NCBI GenBank assembly: GCA_022579005.1
Contig: MU401467.1
Span: 270,995 to 334,994, forward strand
Direction of reading: 5' to 3'
From: Poronia punctata
Taxonomy: Eukaryota; Ascomycota; Sordariomycetes; Xylariales; Xylariaceae
DNA: 64,000 nucleotides
Below are positions 37,301-48,004 of this stretch, one piece after another. Position numbers and translations under genes: made by a program. Every line of letters begins with the position of its first letter. The stretch's first letter is position 1. The notes beneath the pieces were generated by a model that ran no database searches, had not been told where the DNA came from, and worked only from the letters and a program-made list of their open reading frames with translations.

Positions 37301-40300
37301 CTGGTGCCATACGATCAATCTCGACGCCCTCGGACTTGTTACAACTGTTACGGTCCACGGCCCCATGGAAATTCCACCCCAAGATGAAACAGGCGCTGAT
37401 TCATTACGGCACAGCCATGACAGCCCTGCAGCGACTTCTTCGCATCAGACGTGCTGTATGGCGCAATGATTCTCGGACCCTTGGTGACGAACTGAGCAGC
37501 GCAGGCCACGAAAATTGGGATCCCCTAGAAGTACCTGACTGGTTGCTTCTGGAGATCGATAGCGACATCCTAATCCGGGCTGAGCAGGTCATCGTGGCAA
37601 AGGCAATGATCAATTCAGAGGGCGGAAACAGGGTGCTGCAACTCAACATGGGAAGGGGTAAGACTTCTTGTATTATCCCCATGGTGGAAGCCGTTTTAGC
37701 AGATGGAGACAGCCTGTCACGCGTCATTGTGCCCAAGGCCCTCCTTCTGCAAACGGCACAGACGATTCAATCTCGACTAGGCGGGCTTGTCGGTCGCCGC
37801 GTCATGTTTACTCCGTTTTCTCGCCGATCATCGACGAAGAATCAAAACCTCGACTTATACGAGGATCTCCATCGCGAGGCACTGCGTAGCCGGGATCTGG
37901 TGCTTACGTCGCATGAAAACTTACTGTCCTATAAACTCTGTGGATGGCAGAACCTGGCCGACCAGAAGAAAGCGACAGCTACCCAGATGATTCGGTTCCA
38001 AAACTGGTTGGAAGCTCACGCCCGTGACGTACTCGACGAGTGCGACTACACTCTGTCAGTCAAGACGCAGCTCAACTACCCTAGCGGAGCTGTGTTGCCT
38101 GTGGATTTCTACCCATATCGCTGGCAAACAATACAGCAACTGCTAGATCTTGCCATGGGCCGTCTTCACGACTTGATGCGATTGGATCCGAAGGGGCTTC
38201 AGCTGATATACAGAGAGGCATCATTCCCGGGTGTTTCATTCTTGCGGGAACGTACAGAGAATACGTTCCACAAACTCCTTGCAAATGATCTCTGCAGTGG
38301 TCGCTTCATCCTTCTGCGCCCTGTATCCCGCCTGTCGAACGAACAGAGACAACTTATTCAGGGGATAATGTGCAATAAAGGCATCAGCGACAAGTCTTTG
38401 AAACGTGCCGCAAATTTGTTTTCCAACCCAAAGATAGCGAGAGACGTTCTTCTTCTTGTCCGTGGCCTGTTACTCCACCGGATACTAGTACTCTGCCTCG
38501 GTAAGAGATGGAATGTCCACTATGGGCTCCATAGGTCTCGCCCTCCTATTGCGGTCCCATACGAGGCTAAAGGGAAACCTTCCGAGGAGGCCGAGTACGG
38601 CCATCCGGATGTAGCTATCCTACTGACATGCCTTTCGTTCTACTATGCCGGCTTGACCGTCGAACAGTTTGTGGAGGGCCTCGACAACATTCTTCATCAT
38701 TCAGAGGACGCGGCGGCGCAGTACGAATGGTGGACCTCGACCTGCACAGAGCTACCAAAGGCTCTCGCTCATTGGAACGTGGTGAATGCGGAGGATAAAG
38801 GCCAAGTGGAGCAGCTGTGGAAGCTACTGAGAGGAAATCGCATCGTAGTGAACCACTACTTGAACACCTTTGTCTTCCCACGATACGCCAGACAGTTCGA
38901 GGTGAAGCTTCAAGCCTGTTCGTGGGACATACCGCTCTTCTCGGAGGAGAAGCCGCAATGGACTCGAACGACGGGGTTCAGCGGGACAAACGATAACCGT
39001 CTGATGCTGCCGTTGACAATCAGACAGCGTGACTTGCCAGAGTTGGAGCATACAAGTGCCGAGGTTCTCTCGTACCTATTGCAGAGCCGCAATCGGGACT
39101 TCTACGTTACCGCCGACGCCTATACCCCAAGGTGGTCGGAACGGGCTCTACTGAAACATTTGGGGGCTCAGGGAATACGTCTTCTAATAGACGTGGGCGC
39201 CTATATTTCGGAAATGGAAAACCAAGAGGTCGCAAGAACGTGGTTGCAGGTTGACAAGGAAGCCACGGCTGCCGTCTACTTTGGCAACGACAACAGGGCC
39301 TGGGTACACTACAGGAGCAATACGAAAGGCGATGTGCCGCTTCTCGCCACGCCTTTTGCCGATGATCTGTCAGATTGTGTCGTAAGTCGTTCCGAACTAA
39401 CTTCCGCCTCGCCCGTTATTACCAACATAGTGTCTCCCTCGCTAATTTTGACGCATACAGGTGTTTTTAGACGAGGCGCATACCAGAGGCGTAGACTTGA
39501 AGCTGCCAGAACAAGCTCGAGGAGCCGTCACTCTGGCATTGAAATTGACCAAAGACCACGCAGTCCAAGGTACATACAACACCACTCAACCCGTTTTCCA
39601 GCAAACCTCGTGCCCCCGTGCTAACCAGGATGACAGCTGCGATGCGCCTCCGTCAGCTCCGGACTACTCAGAGCATATGCTTTTACGGACCACCAGAGGT
39701 CGACCAGAGCATCAGGGACTTCTGCGACGCTGGTCAAAAAGCCGCGGTAAACTCGTCCCATGTTGTCTCATGGCTCCTGGAACAGACCTGTCAGTCGATC
39801 GAGGACTTGCGCGGCCTGTATATTGCTCAAGGCATAGACTTTTGCAAACGCACCGACGCCATTTGGCATAATGGCGAAAGGATCAGCAACGTGGTCGAAC
39901 GTGGAAAGATCCTCGATGTACTCAGACAACCAGAAAGGCAAACGCTACATCAACTCTATGGGCCTATTTGCGACATGCCTAGCCCAGACTCTGAAGAAAG
40001 TCTCGCCTCTTCCCATCTCCAACAGTTTATGGATCAGCTTTTGATATCTAGGAAGTACCAACAAGACAGATCCCAAACAGGCGCTATGGAGGAAGTTGAG
40101 ATACAGAGACAGGTCGAACACCAGGTCGAACAAGTTCGACAGGTTCAGAAGCCGAAGAAATTCGCTGCTCTTGAGTTTCCGGGAATCCATGAAGACCTTG
40201 TTCACTTTGCATGCACCGGCGTTCTCAGGAATAAACGTCAGATTTTCGAACAGGCTTTTGGATTCATCGGCAAAACGAGTATCGGCAGACGGTTTGGTGT

Positions 40301-40940
40301 GCACGAGACGACAACCCACTTATTCGTCTCGCACGAGTTTGTCAACACTATCAAGATGGCAAAGAAGTCGAATGACGGTGACAACTTCTTGGTAAGTGAA
40401 ACAGCAAAACCAAAGCAGTTTCTTTTGAACAAGCTAACCGTGACCTAGCGTCCTGTGGAATTCATAGTATGGGCACCAGTAACCGGAACCGCCCTTGTAG
40501 TCATTCCCGAGGAAGCGGAATACTTCCTAGAATACCTTCGTGGGGAAGGACGCGATTCGCCCGCCGTCCACCTGATCACATATGCTGCGCCAGTTACCAA
40601 GGCCATGTTGTGTTTCAATACCCTTGAATTCTACACGTTTCCCCAGCTGCCGGCAGACCACCCCATCCCCGAACGGATCAAAATCGAGCTTGGAATCCTC
40701 GCCGGCCGGCTTTACGTCGACGGCTCGGAGTGGGAAAGCGTGGCGGCGTATGTCCAGGGACAAGACAAGGACGGGAACATCTGCTCAGACAGGATAGCCG
40801 ATGACCCTGCGGCTTTCCTTCTGGAGTGGTTGAGCCTGCGTCGTAGGGCGGCTGATGTGCTGCATACGCCGATGGGCTATATCTGTACCGGGCGTGAGAT
40901 GCAGCACATGAGCCCTTCTGAAATGGAGCGTGGAGTATGA
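31397..40940 (+). CDS. Giant DUF6606/DUF3638/DUF3645 protein with helicase-like ATPase motifs
   Basis: Five exons: 31397-31725, 31803-39381, 39461-39569, 39637-40391 and 40449-40940; 9264 nt, 3087 aa, typical of this large fungal family. The N-terminal ESIFNHLVLPPNIPG start fits DUF6606. A cysteine cluster (TCRCTW...CKKCWHG) lies at about 597-620. DUF3638 begins with QLNMGRGKTS, where GxGKT has its Lys near 2063, and includes VLDECD near 2185-2191. DUF3645 carries VVFLDEAHTRG at about 2636-2646, which the third exon restores. I read GKT, DECD and DEAH as possible Walker A/B elements of an SF2- or SecA-like ATPase; that is inference. Automatic pipelines often label the family ubiquitinyl hydrolase, but I found no clear protease motif. 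The start is the ATG at 31397, the first in the exon. Cellular role unknown. Confidence 0.92.
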
Positions 40941-43053
40941 TCAAGACATTTTGGCGGATGTTGTTTATTCCGGTATGCTCATAGTGGGTGCTCAATGATA
41001 CCGCCAGATTGTTTGTAAGAATCAGGTATGTTGTCGGCTAAAATTGTAGATAGTGACTGAGCAGTATCTCGAGTAGTGAGTAATAAATGTTTACCTAGCA
41101 TATGGCTCTTTCAAAATGGAAAGGGGGTGGCTAGGGTCTGGCCGGTATCAATTATTACGCCACACGACACTAGCCTCATATTTGGTGATTGTGGCGTGGC
41201 TCTCCTGGAGTGTGAGCCACTGTGACCTTCTTCATTTCCAAGCTTGTTATCCAACGTGCCACTTCAAGCCCTTCCAGTTGCTGACCAGTCTGCCACGCTC
41301 CGGCTGGACTTACTCGCCCTACAACCCGGTAATATATGCTGTATTACATTGGTTCATATGTCTCATCCGAACCACCTTCTCCCGGTATAGGGCCCCGCAG
41401 CCTTCGGCACGACTGAGCCTGATTACCGTCAGGAGGAATCCTCTTCACCTCGAACAATTGTCTCGGTGCAATGGATTTAATTTTATTCTAGGTGGTTTAT
41501 CACCTTCTCTATGAATTCCAGCATCCTAGGTCCGAAATACTGTACGTAAATCATGTCATGGCCAAAAGGGGCGAAGGTTTAACTTAAGTCTCAAAGGCTT
41601 CCAAACCATCGTGAGAATTCCCAGCCTCTTTACAAGCGACGCAAGTCTTCACCTCGCCATTGGATAAATCAAAGAGTTCGAAAATGCGCAGGCGTTCTAA
41701 TGTTATTTATTCGTCTAGTTAGTTCCCTCCCTTAATCTCCCGGTTGCTCCAGACAGACGCCTTGCATGTGCCGGGGTTACAAGCTGATGTGACTTGATTT
41801 TGATTTTGATTTTGATTTCTAAGGCCTGTCTGTCGTCCGCCGTTGCGGCTCTTTTAAAAACATCCATTTGGTGTAGGGAATTATAACAAGACCGAGTTCT
41901 ATCAAGAGAGCCTGACAGAAAGAGACAAAATGTGTCAAAGGCGTTTTAAAAGTACGAGTAAGTAGCTACGATACAAACGTCTCAAACACGCGAAATCTAC
42001 AATATAAAAAAAAGAAACCTTGTATTCTAAAAAAAACCCTTAACCACCTCTATAGCATTTACTAACATCCTTGACACCATCGGACAGAATATGTATCAAT
42101 CACGGGTTTAAATAAATAAAAGGAAGTGCCTAGGTAAGGGGCAAGCAAATATCATACCCCCCCAGCAAGATATATATGTTCCCTATCTGTTCACGAGGAG
42201 TTAATTAGTCCCCCTTGAATTTTAGCAAGAGGTAGAACAAAATGTTCGAGCTGGAAGTGACGGCTGGGGAAGAAGCTCTGTTGCTATACCTAGGTGCTGC
42301 ATGTCTTTTTCTTTCTTCATAAGAGCGGATCCCATTGCGAACAAGTTCAAGGGAGCAACCAGGTGATATGATAGACAACGGGGACGAGGTAGGTGTAGGT
42401 ATAGGTATAAGTGAGAAGGACGAGAGAAGGATGGATAAATGTGTATGCGCATGGAGAAGTTATGGAAAGGTGTGTTGTTCAACGCAGGGTAAGCTGCTAT
42501 GAGAAGAACCTAGTAATCTACGAGTAATAGATGGGTAGTGAGATTTCCAGTCTAAAGTTCCCCCAAGCCGCTGGATCGAGTAAAGCGAGTGTGTGCTTTA
42601 TTATGGTAGAAATGAATTTCAACATAAAAAGGGGAAACAAATTAAAACGTACAAAATATGATGGCAGAAGTAAATGTACAAGAAGCACGAAAAGTGTTAT
42701 ATATGTAGGTAGGTTGCAGGTAGTAACTGTTTCTTTCTGCTCGGAAACTTTTCTTATTGGGCCATGATTCTGGAAAGGGGGGAGGGGGGTTATAACTACC
42801 TAGACCCTACAATCAATACATGGTATCCCGGACCCACTAATTCGGTCTGAAAGACCGGCCGTCTCAAACTGCCGCTTAGAAATGTTTCCGGTTTTCGCGA
42901 TGCGGCGCAGCTCGAAAAACAAAAAGCACTTTAACTAATCTATGTATGTGCTAAAGGAACGAAAACTGGATCTCACTCTGTTTGTTAGTTCTATCCATCT
43001 TCTAGGTATCTAGTAAGTAACAAACCCGAGGAAAGAAGCAGAAAAAGAAAGAA
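40941..43053. other. Intergenic spacer of 2.1 kb
   Basis: This lies downstream of the giant gene and upstream of the broken reductase. An ATG frame at 41116-41514 (plus, 132 codons) has no recognised domain and odd composition, so I do not call it. Simple TTTTGA repeats lie near 41793-41818. The right end should contain the old promoter of the reductase. Confidence 0.55.
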
Positions 43054-44692
43054 ATGATCGACAAAACCTCCCGAAAATACGACATCCTCCTCCTAGGAGC
43101 AACAGGCTACACAGGCTCTCTAGTAGCAGAGCATATATCTGCAAACTTGCCAACAAATCTCAGATGGGCTATTTCCGGCACGTCTTTAACAAAGTTGAAG
43201 CGGTTGGCGGAGAAGTTGAGACGGGGGTTTGTTGATAGATTGCAGCCATGTATGTTTATGTTAACCGACCAACCTAGGTAGAAGGAGGGAAAGAAAGTGT
43301 CTTGCTAATAATAATGTGCGGAAAAAATATAGCGATCGAAGTTATCTCGATAGAAAAAGAAGAAGAAGAAGAAGAAGAAGAAGAAAAGTTGAATTCTATC
43401 GTGGCAGACTCTCGCGTCGTCATCAGTATTGTTCTGTACCACTCCCCTGCAGGCGAGCAGGTTGTGCGTGCTTGTGTGGAGAATGGGACGGATTATGTTG
43501 ATTGGTAAGTTTATATATTTCGTATTTTTATTGTTAATCTAGGGAAATAAGACTGAGTGAATATTTTTTTTTTCCTGTTTCCCAGCGCAGCTATTCCAGA
43601 ACTTCAACAAACTTGGATTCGAAAATATCATGATATAGCCGAGAAGAACGGCACAGCTGTAAGTAAGAAAAAAGCAGTGTAGCCGAAGCCACCCATCTCA
43701 TTTCCTGCTTACTTATACAGAAGAAGTAAAAGTCACTGATATATATATATGTGTGATATAGTTAATCCACGGCTGCGGCGCCCTAATCACGCCCCTAGAC
43801 CTCATAGTCTGGCTCCTAGCACGAGACATCCGAGAGAAATGGTCAACCAGAATCCGAGACGTAACTCTTCGTCTCGACGAGCTCGAGTAAGTGTCTAGCC
43901 TAACCTAAAATGTTCCGCCGAGAAGCAAGTTGCGCTAACTAACCCCTTAAAAAAAACCAACTAGTACGAACCTCAGCGGCGGCACAATACGAACAGTAAT
44001 CTCCCACGCATCCCTCAGCCCCTCAAGACTCAAACAAGTCGAAAACCCTTCCGCCCTATCGCCCATCCCTACACCACAAGCACAACAAAACCCCGACTAT
44101 TAAACGGGGGGTACACCACCACCCCATTCTCGGCTGGCTCGCATCTTCTTCCGTAACAGCGGATCAGGACAGAGCGCAGATATACAGAACATGGGGATTA
44201 CTGCAACCCAACTACTACGGAGCCGACTTTTCCTTTGACGAGTACGAGAAAGCGGACTCGTGGTTCGGGGGGTTGGGGCTACTTCTTCAGAGCTTCGTTA
44301 TAGGCATCATCGTGTCTTTGGCCAGAATCCCGCTCTTGAAAATCTTGATGTTGTGGGCTGCGCCGAAATCGGGAGGTGGACCGGATATCGAGACTGCGCG
44401 AAAGGTGCCTGTTTCCATGGAGGCTGTTGCTGTTGCTGATGATGATGATGAAGAGGGAGGAGAGGCGGAAAGGAGTAGGTATGCGCATGCCAAGTTTTTG
44501 TATCCCGGTGGTCATTATCCTGTTTCTGCACTATTTATGGCGCAGGCTGCTGCTTCTTTGCTGTTCTGTAGAAGGTTAGAGGGGGGCATTAAGGGTGGAT
44601 GTCTTACGCCTGCTGTATTGGGGCAGGATTTTGTTGATAGGACGGAGTCGGTGGGTGTACAGTGGATGGTTGAGTCGAGGGAGGGTTGGTAG
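43054..44692 (+). pseudogene. Saccharopine-dehydrogenase-like reductase, frameshifted
   Basis: Related to the fungal saccharopine-dehydrogenase-like / trans-acting enoyl reductase family. Exons read as 43054-43249, 43333-43504, 43586-43658, 43762-43886 and 43965 onward, each with GTAAGT or GTATGT donors and AG acceptors that join in frame. The Rossmann motif LLLGATGYTGSLVAEHI is intact near residue 12. The conserved SGGTIRTVIS...ALSPIP segment reads in one frame to a TAA at 44101-44103; the rest (HHPILGWLASS, YRTWGLLQPNYYGADFSF, a hydrophobic helix, HAKFLYPGGHYP) continues in the +1 frame to 44692. The usual VGPY and LTGE motifs are also degraded, and a Glu9 run has expanded in exon 2. No GT/AG pair with a branch site rescues the shift, so decay or an assembly error is likely. 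Confidence 0.75.
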
Positions 44693-46545
44693 GGTTAACA
44701 GGGTTACATTGTTCACTTTTACTTAGGCAGGGGAACTATCTAGCAACATTCTTACTTGTCTACGATAACTTGATCATTTACAACTAAAAATAGACAAGCT
44801 TTCTGAAGCCATCGTCTTGGGCTAAAAGTTCAGCTTGGAAGGATAGTTTCTTTCTTGAAGAGGTACCTCCACCTTATGGTTAAACCATCGCATGGCCTCA
44901 TAATTTATCAGAGACAGCATTCGATAGCATAGCACCTTGGCAACTCTCATCACTAGGTAAAGACTTTACTTATATAATCAAAAAAACGGAAAGGAAAGAA
45001 AAAAAAAACGTACAACACCAAGGATTCGCTGGTCGTCACCGACCCAACTACTAATTTGGCCCTCACCAGCTTATCTATGGGGGAGCGGACGGGACCCCGA
45101 GTTCTCTAGTGGGTATGGTCGTACGTGGAAGAAGTCTGCCTGTATTTTCATCAATACGTACCTTACTTGTGTATTCTATGGCTAAACATTTACATTGGTA
45201 ACCCTAAAATATAGTAACCCTAGATTACAGTACATGAGTGAACACGATGTTCTTCCGCCACTGAATACAGGATGTGGAAAATGACTGTGAGTAACCGGCA
45301 GGACATGGGCAAGTTCTGTTCTTCATCCTCGGAAGTATCGGCTTGGAACCTTGCATATGGGTATATGTAGGTAAGGAGAGATGCCAGACTCAGCCCAATT
45401 TCGAGACGATATTGTTTTTCCCGGCGATATGACATCCCGAAGGAATGGAATGTGCGCCTTCAGTGCTCATCTCCGGTTTGGATCGGTCCGATCGAGCAAT
45501 AACAAGCTTAGTCCAAATTCCTATGTTACCCAGGTTGCATGGGTCCGGGACTGTGGAAAAGAATATAACCCGGCAACAGGCCATGGACGGAGCTCCGTTA
45601 CTAGGGCATTCTCGTATCCCGACCCCGTGTTAACGCAGAAGCATCCGGGCGTCATTTTCCAGGGGTCGCAGTCTATAAGGCGGCTTTTAGTCTTTACTAG
45701 TCCTGATATCGAGAGCTTTGTATTGACTGACTGTGGTGATCAATGAACGACCAGGTGGGCTAACAAAGGGTTCCCCCTAGGTTTGGGGGAAATTACCCTG
45801 GACTTGCAGGTAAGGAATAAAGTTAATGCGCAGATTGCACTGCAACAAGAGACAAACATGTCATGTCCAAGAAGACCACCGTTCGTACCCGTCTATCCAT
45901 CCGTCTGCAGTCCTCCACTCGGGTTCCTGCTTCCTTCCCCATTCTTACAGCTATTGGAACATTGTTTCTGCCTAAGGTATCTGGGTAGGAGTGGGAGATG
46001 GTACCTGCACATTATGGTGTCTGAGTATCATTTTCTTAGAGATCTACTGCAGCCTAGGTAAACAGTGAACGTTGATCAGCAAAAACAGACAAACACTCTC
46101 TTTCATGATTGGCTCACATGACAAAAAACTAACCAACAAAGGCAGGAGAACTGATTTCATTCTCTTTTAGCATGCTAAAGACGATCGTAGCAGTTGACTC
46201 ACTCCGAGTTTTTCCACGTGCTTGATGCAAGTTATCTAAGTAACCAAGGTTACCTAGAATCCGCCAAACTACAGCTGATCTTGGAGGTAAGGCGGGATGG
46301 ATAAGTAGGTACCCTGGGTGACGTAGTCATGGATGGAGGGGTTGCTCAATTGCATACATACAGTGGTCACCTTTTGTGTACCTGTTCTTCCAGTTTGCAA
46401 ACAATAATGTTTCACGTACAATGAAACAATCTATTATATATTCTCAATCAAAAACTTCATCACATTCCTCTAACCTTCACTCACTCACTCACTTACTCAT
46501 ACACAAACTCACAAACTTATTTTCCACTCAGAAAAACATAAAACG
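44693..46545. other. Intergenic spacer of 1.85 kb
   Basis: This lies between the broken reductase and the DUF3632 gene, both on plus. An ATG frame at 45381-45746 (plus, 121 codons) shows no known motif; it could be a small hypothetical gene but lacks support. The DUF3632 leader (about 46440-46545) is rich in CA/CT words such as repeated CACT. Confidence 0.5.
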
Positions 46546-47322
46546 ATGTCTTCAATAACCCTATCCCAAATCCAAGAAAATCCCACCCGCAAAGATATCT
46601 TCGGGATCCTAAACCAATACATCAACAACAACAACAACAACAACAACAACACCATCACCTCCGCATCAGAAGCCGCAAAAACCCTATCACAAACCGTCCA
46701 ATCCCCAGATGAAGGATTCTTCTGGGGTTTCTGGAGAGACGTATTCAGCATCGCGGAACAGATCGTCCCACACCATCACCCCGCTTTAGATAAATTGGTT
46801 CTGTTTGTGCGGGAGTTGACACTTTCGGATGATGATGTCTGGACCCAGCTCCCCATCCTAAGCGCCTCGATAAGAGAACATCTAGACGCCAGTAGTAGTA
46901 CCGCAACAACAAAAGTCTCGTTCCACGCCTTCGTCGCTCGTCTCCTACACGCCGGCGTGTCTTCTGTTCATTACATAACAGCCCTCTGGATGCTTCGCGC
47001 TGCGCTGGAAAGCGACGACGGCCCTCATCCCGATGATACCGACCTGATGATTGCCGCCGTGTACATCGAATACGCTGGCGCAACTCTCATCCAGACCATC
47101 GCTCTACGGCCTGAGCCGGAACTCGACGACACCGAGAGGCGCTTGACGAAAGGCGGGAAGTTGTGGGAAGGGAAGAGCGGGTTAACTGCGGATAGATGGG
47201 CGTTTTGGGGAAAGAGGTTCGGGGAACGCGCGGAGAAGACGGAGAGTGAGGAGGCGAAGAGGTTGGCTGAGAGGGCGGCGAGGTTGATTGAGATTTGGAG
47301 TGAGCATCGGTTGAAGAAGTAG
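46546..47322 (+). CDS. DUF3632 family protein
   Basis: An intronless gene of 258 aa. The family is fungal, lineage-expanded and of unknown function. Family hallmarks visible: a helical body ending in AAVYIEYAGATLIQ (about residues 166-180), then LTKGGKLWEGKSGLTADRWAFWGKRFGE (about 205-232), in which the W-x-G/W-x-F-W pattern is typical, and a charged C-terminal helix. There is no signal peptide or membrane segment, so it is probably cytosolic or nuclear. An Asn9 tract near residues 27-35 is encoded by an AAC microsatellite (46624-46650). The start is the first ATG after a CA-rich leader. It is convergent with the ankyrin/Clr5-like gene. Confidence 0.85.
   Translation: MSSITLSQIQENPTRKDIFGILNQYINNNNNNNNNTITSASEAAKTLSQTVQSPDEGFFWGFWRDVFSIAEQIVPHHHPALDKLVLFVRELTLSDDDVWTQLPILSASIREHLDASSSTATTKVSFHAFVARLLHAGVSSVHYITALWMLRAALESDDGPHPDDTDLMIAAVYIEYAGATLIQTIALRPEPELDDTERRLTKGGKLWEGKSGLTADRWAFWGKRFGERAEKTESEEAKRLAERAARLIEIWSEHRLKK
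46624..46650. repeat. (AAC)9 microsatellite in DUF3632 gene
   Basis: Nine uninterrupted AAC codons encode polyasparagine near the N terminus of the DUF3632 protein. Trinucleotide expansion keeps the frame. Confidence 0.92.
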
Positions 47323-48004
47323 GCTGGCTGGCTGACTGGCCGGCCGGATGTGTTTGAGGTGATTTAGCACCGCGTTATTCAGTTTGTTTGTTGTGTTTTA
47401 CAAGACATTGATTAAAAGAAGTGGTTAGGATGATAAAAGTCCAGACTTCCTGAAAGACTACTTGTAGAAAAAGAGAGATTGAAACGAGCATTAAAAGTTT
47501 ACTAGCTTAGGCTTCTGGTTATGGTAGTTTACAGTTTTACCACGCTTAACAAGACATTTGTAATAAACCAAAATCTATTTTATAAAATCTTCTTGCGGAT
47601 GTATAAGGGACCAAGACTTTTCCTCAGGTCAGGTCCAGATTAAAGGGAGCAGTTGTTTAGATGCATATCTTATTAGGAGAAAAAGGACTATCTATACGAG
47701 AACAACCGACCAATTCTATCATATAAACATGCCCAATATCAAACAAAACCATAATCCGACAATAGGCATACTAAGGACTCCGGGTAACCCTGCCTGAATC
47801 CAATGGGTAAAAATGAACACATAGAAAAGGCTTAAAAGCGCCCGCTTACAAGGGTATCGCTAGACCAGCCAGACTCCCTACCCCAAACAGAAGAACAATA
47901 AAAGTCCATGTCTGGGGATAACATGCAAGCTTCCGAGTAAAATATAATCGTTCCTGCCTTTCCCCTGATTACCATCTTTGATGGACGGGCAAAAATGATG
48001 ACCA
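47323..48004. other. Convergent 3' intergenic region
   Basis: About 680 bp lie between the DUF3632 stop and the stop of the ankyrin/Clr5-like gene. The region is moderately AT-rich with several A-rich stretches suitable for polyadenylation. No gene is seen. Confidence 0.6.

Noticed and set aside
41116..41514. 132-codon plus-strand frame after the giant gene
   Set aside because: There is an ATG start but no domain, an unnatural residue mix and no splice or codon-bias support; probably chance.
44037..44079. Short intron that would repair the reductase frame
   Set aside because: It is 43 nt with a GTCGAA donor and no branch site, and it would delete the conserved ALSPIP segment.
45381..45746. 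121-codon plus-strand frame
   Set aside because: There is an ATG start, but no homology or motif I can recognise; not enough to call a gene, though RNA-seq could change that.
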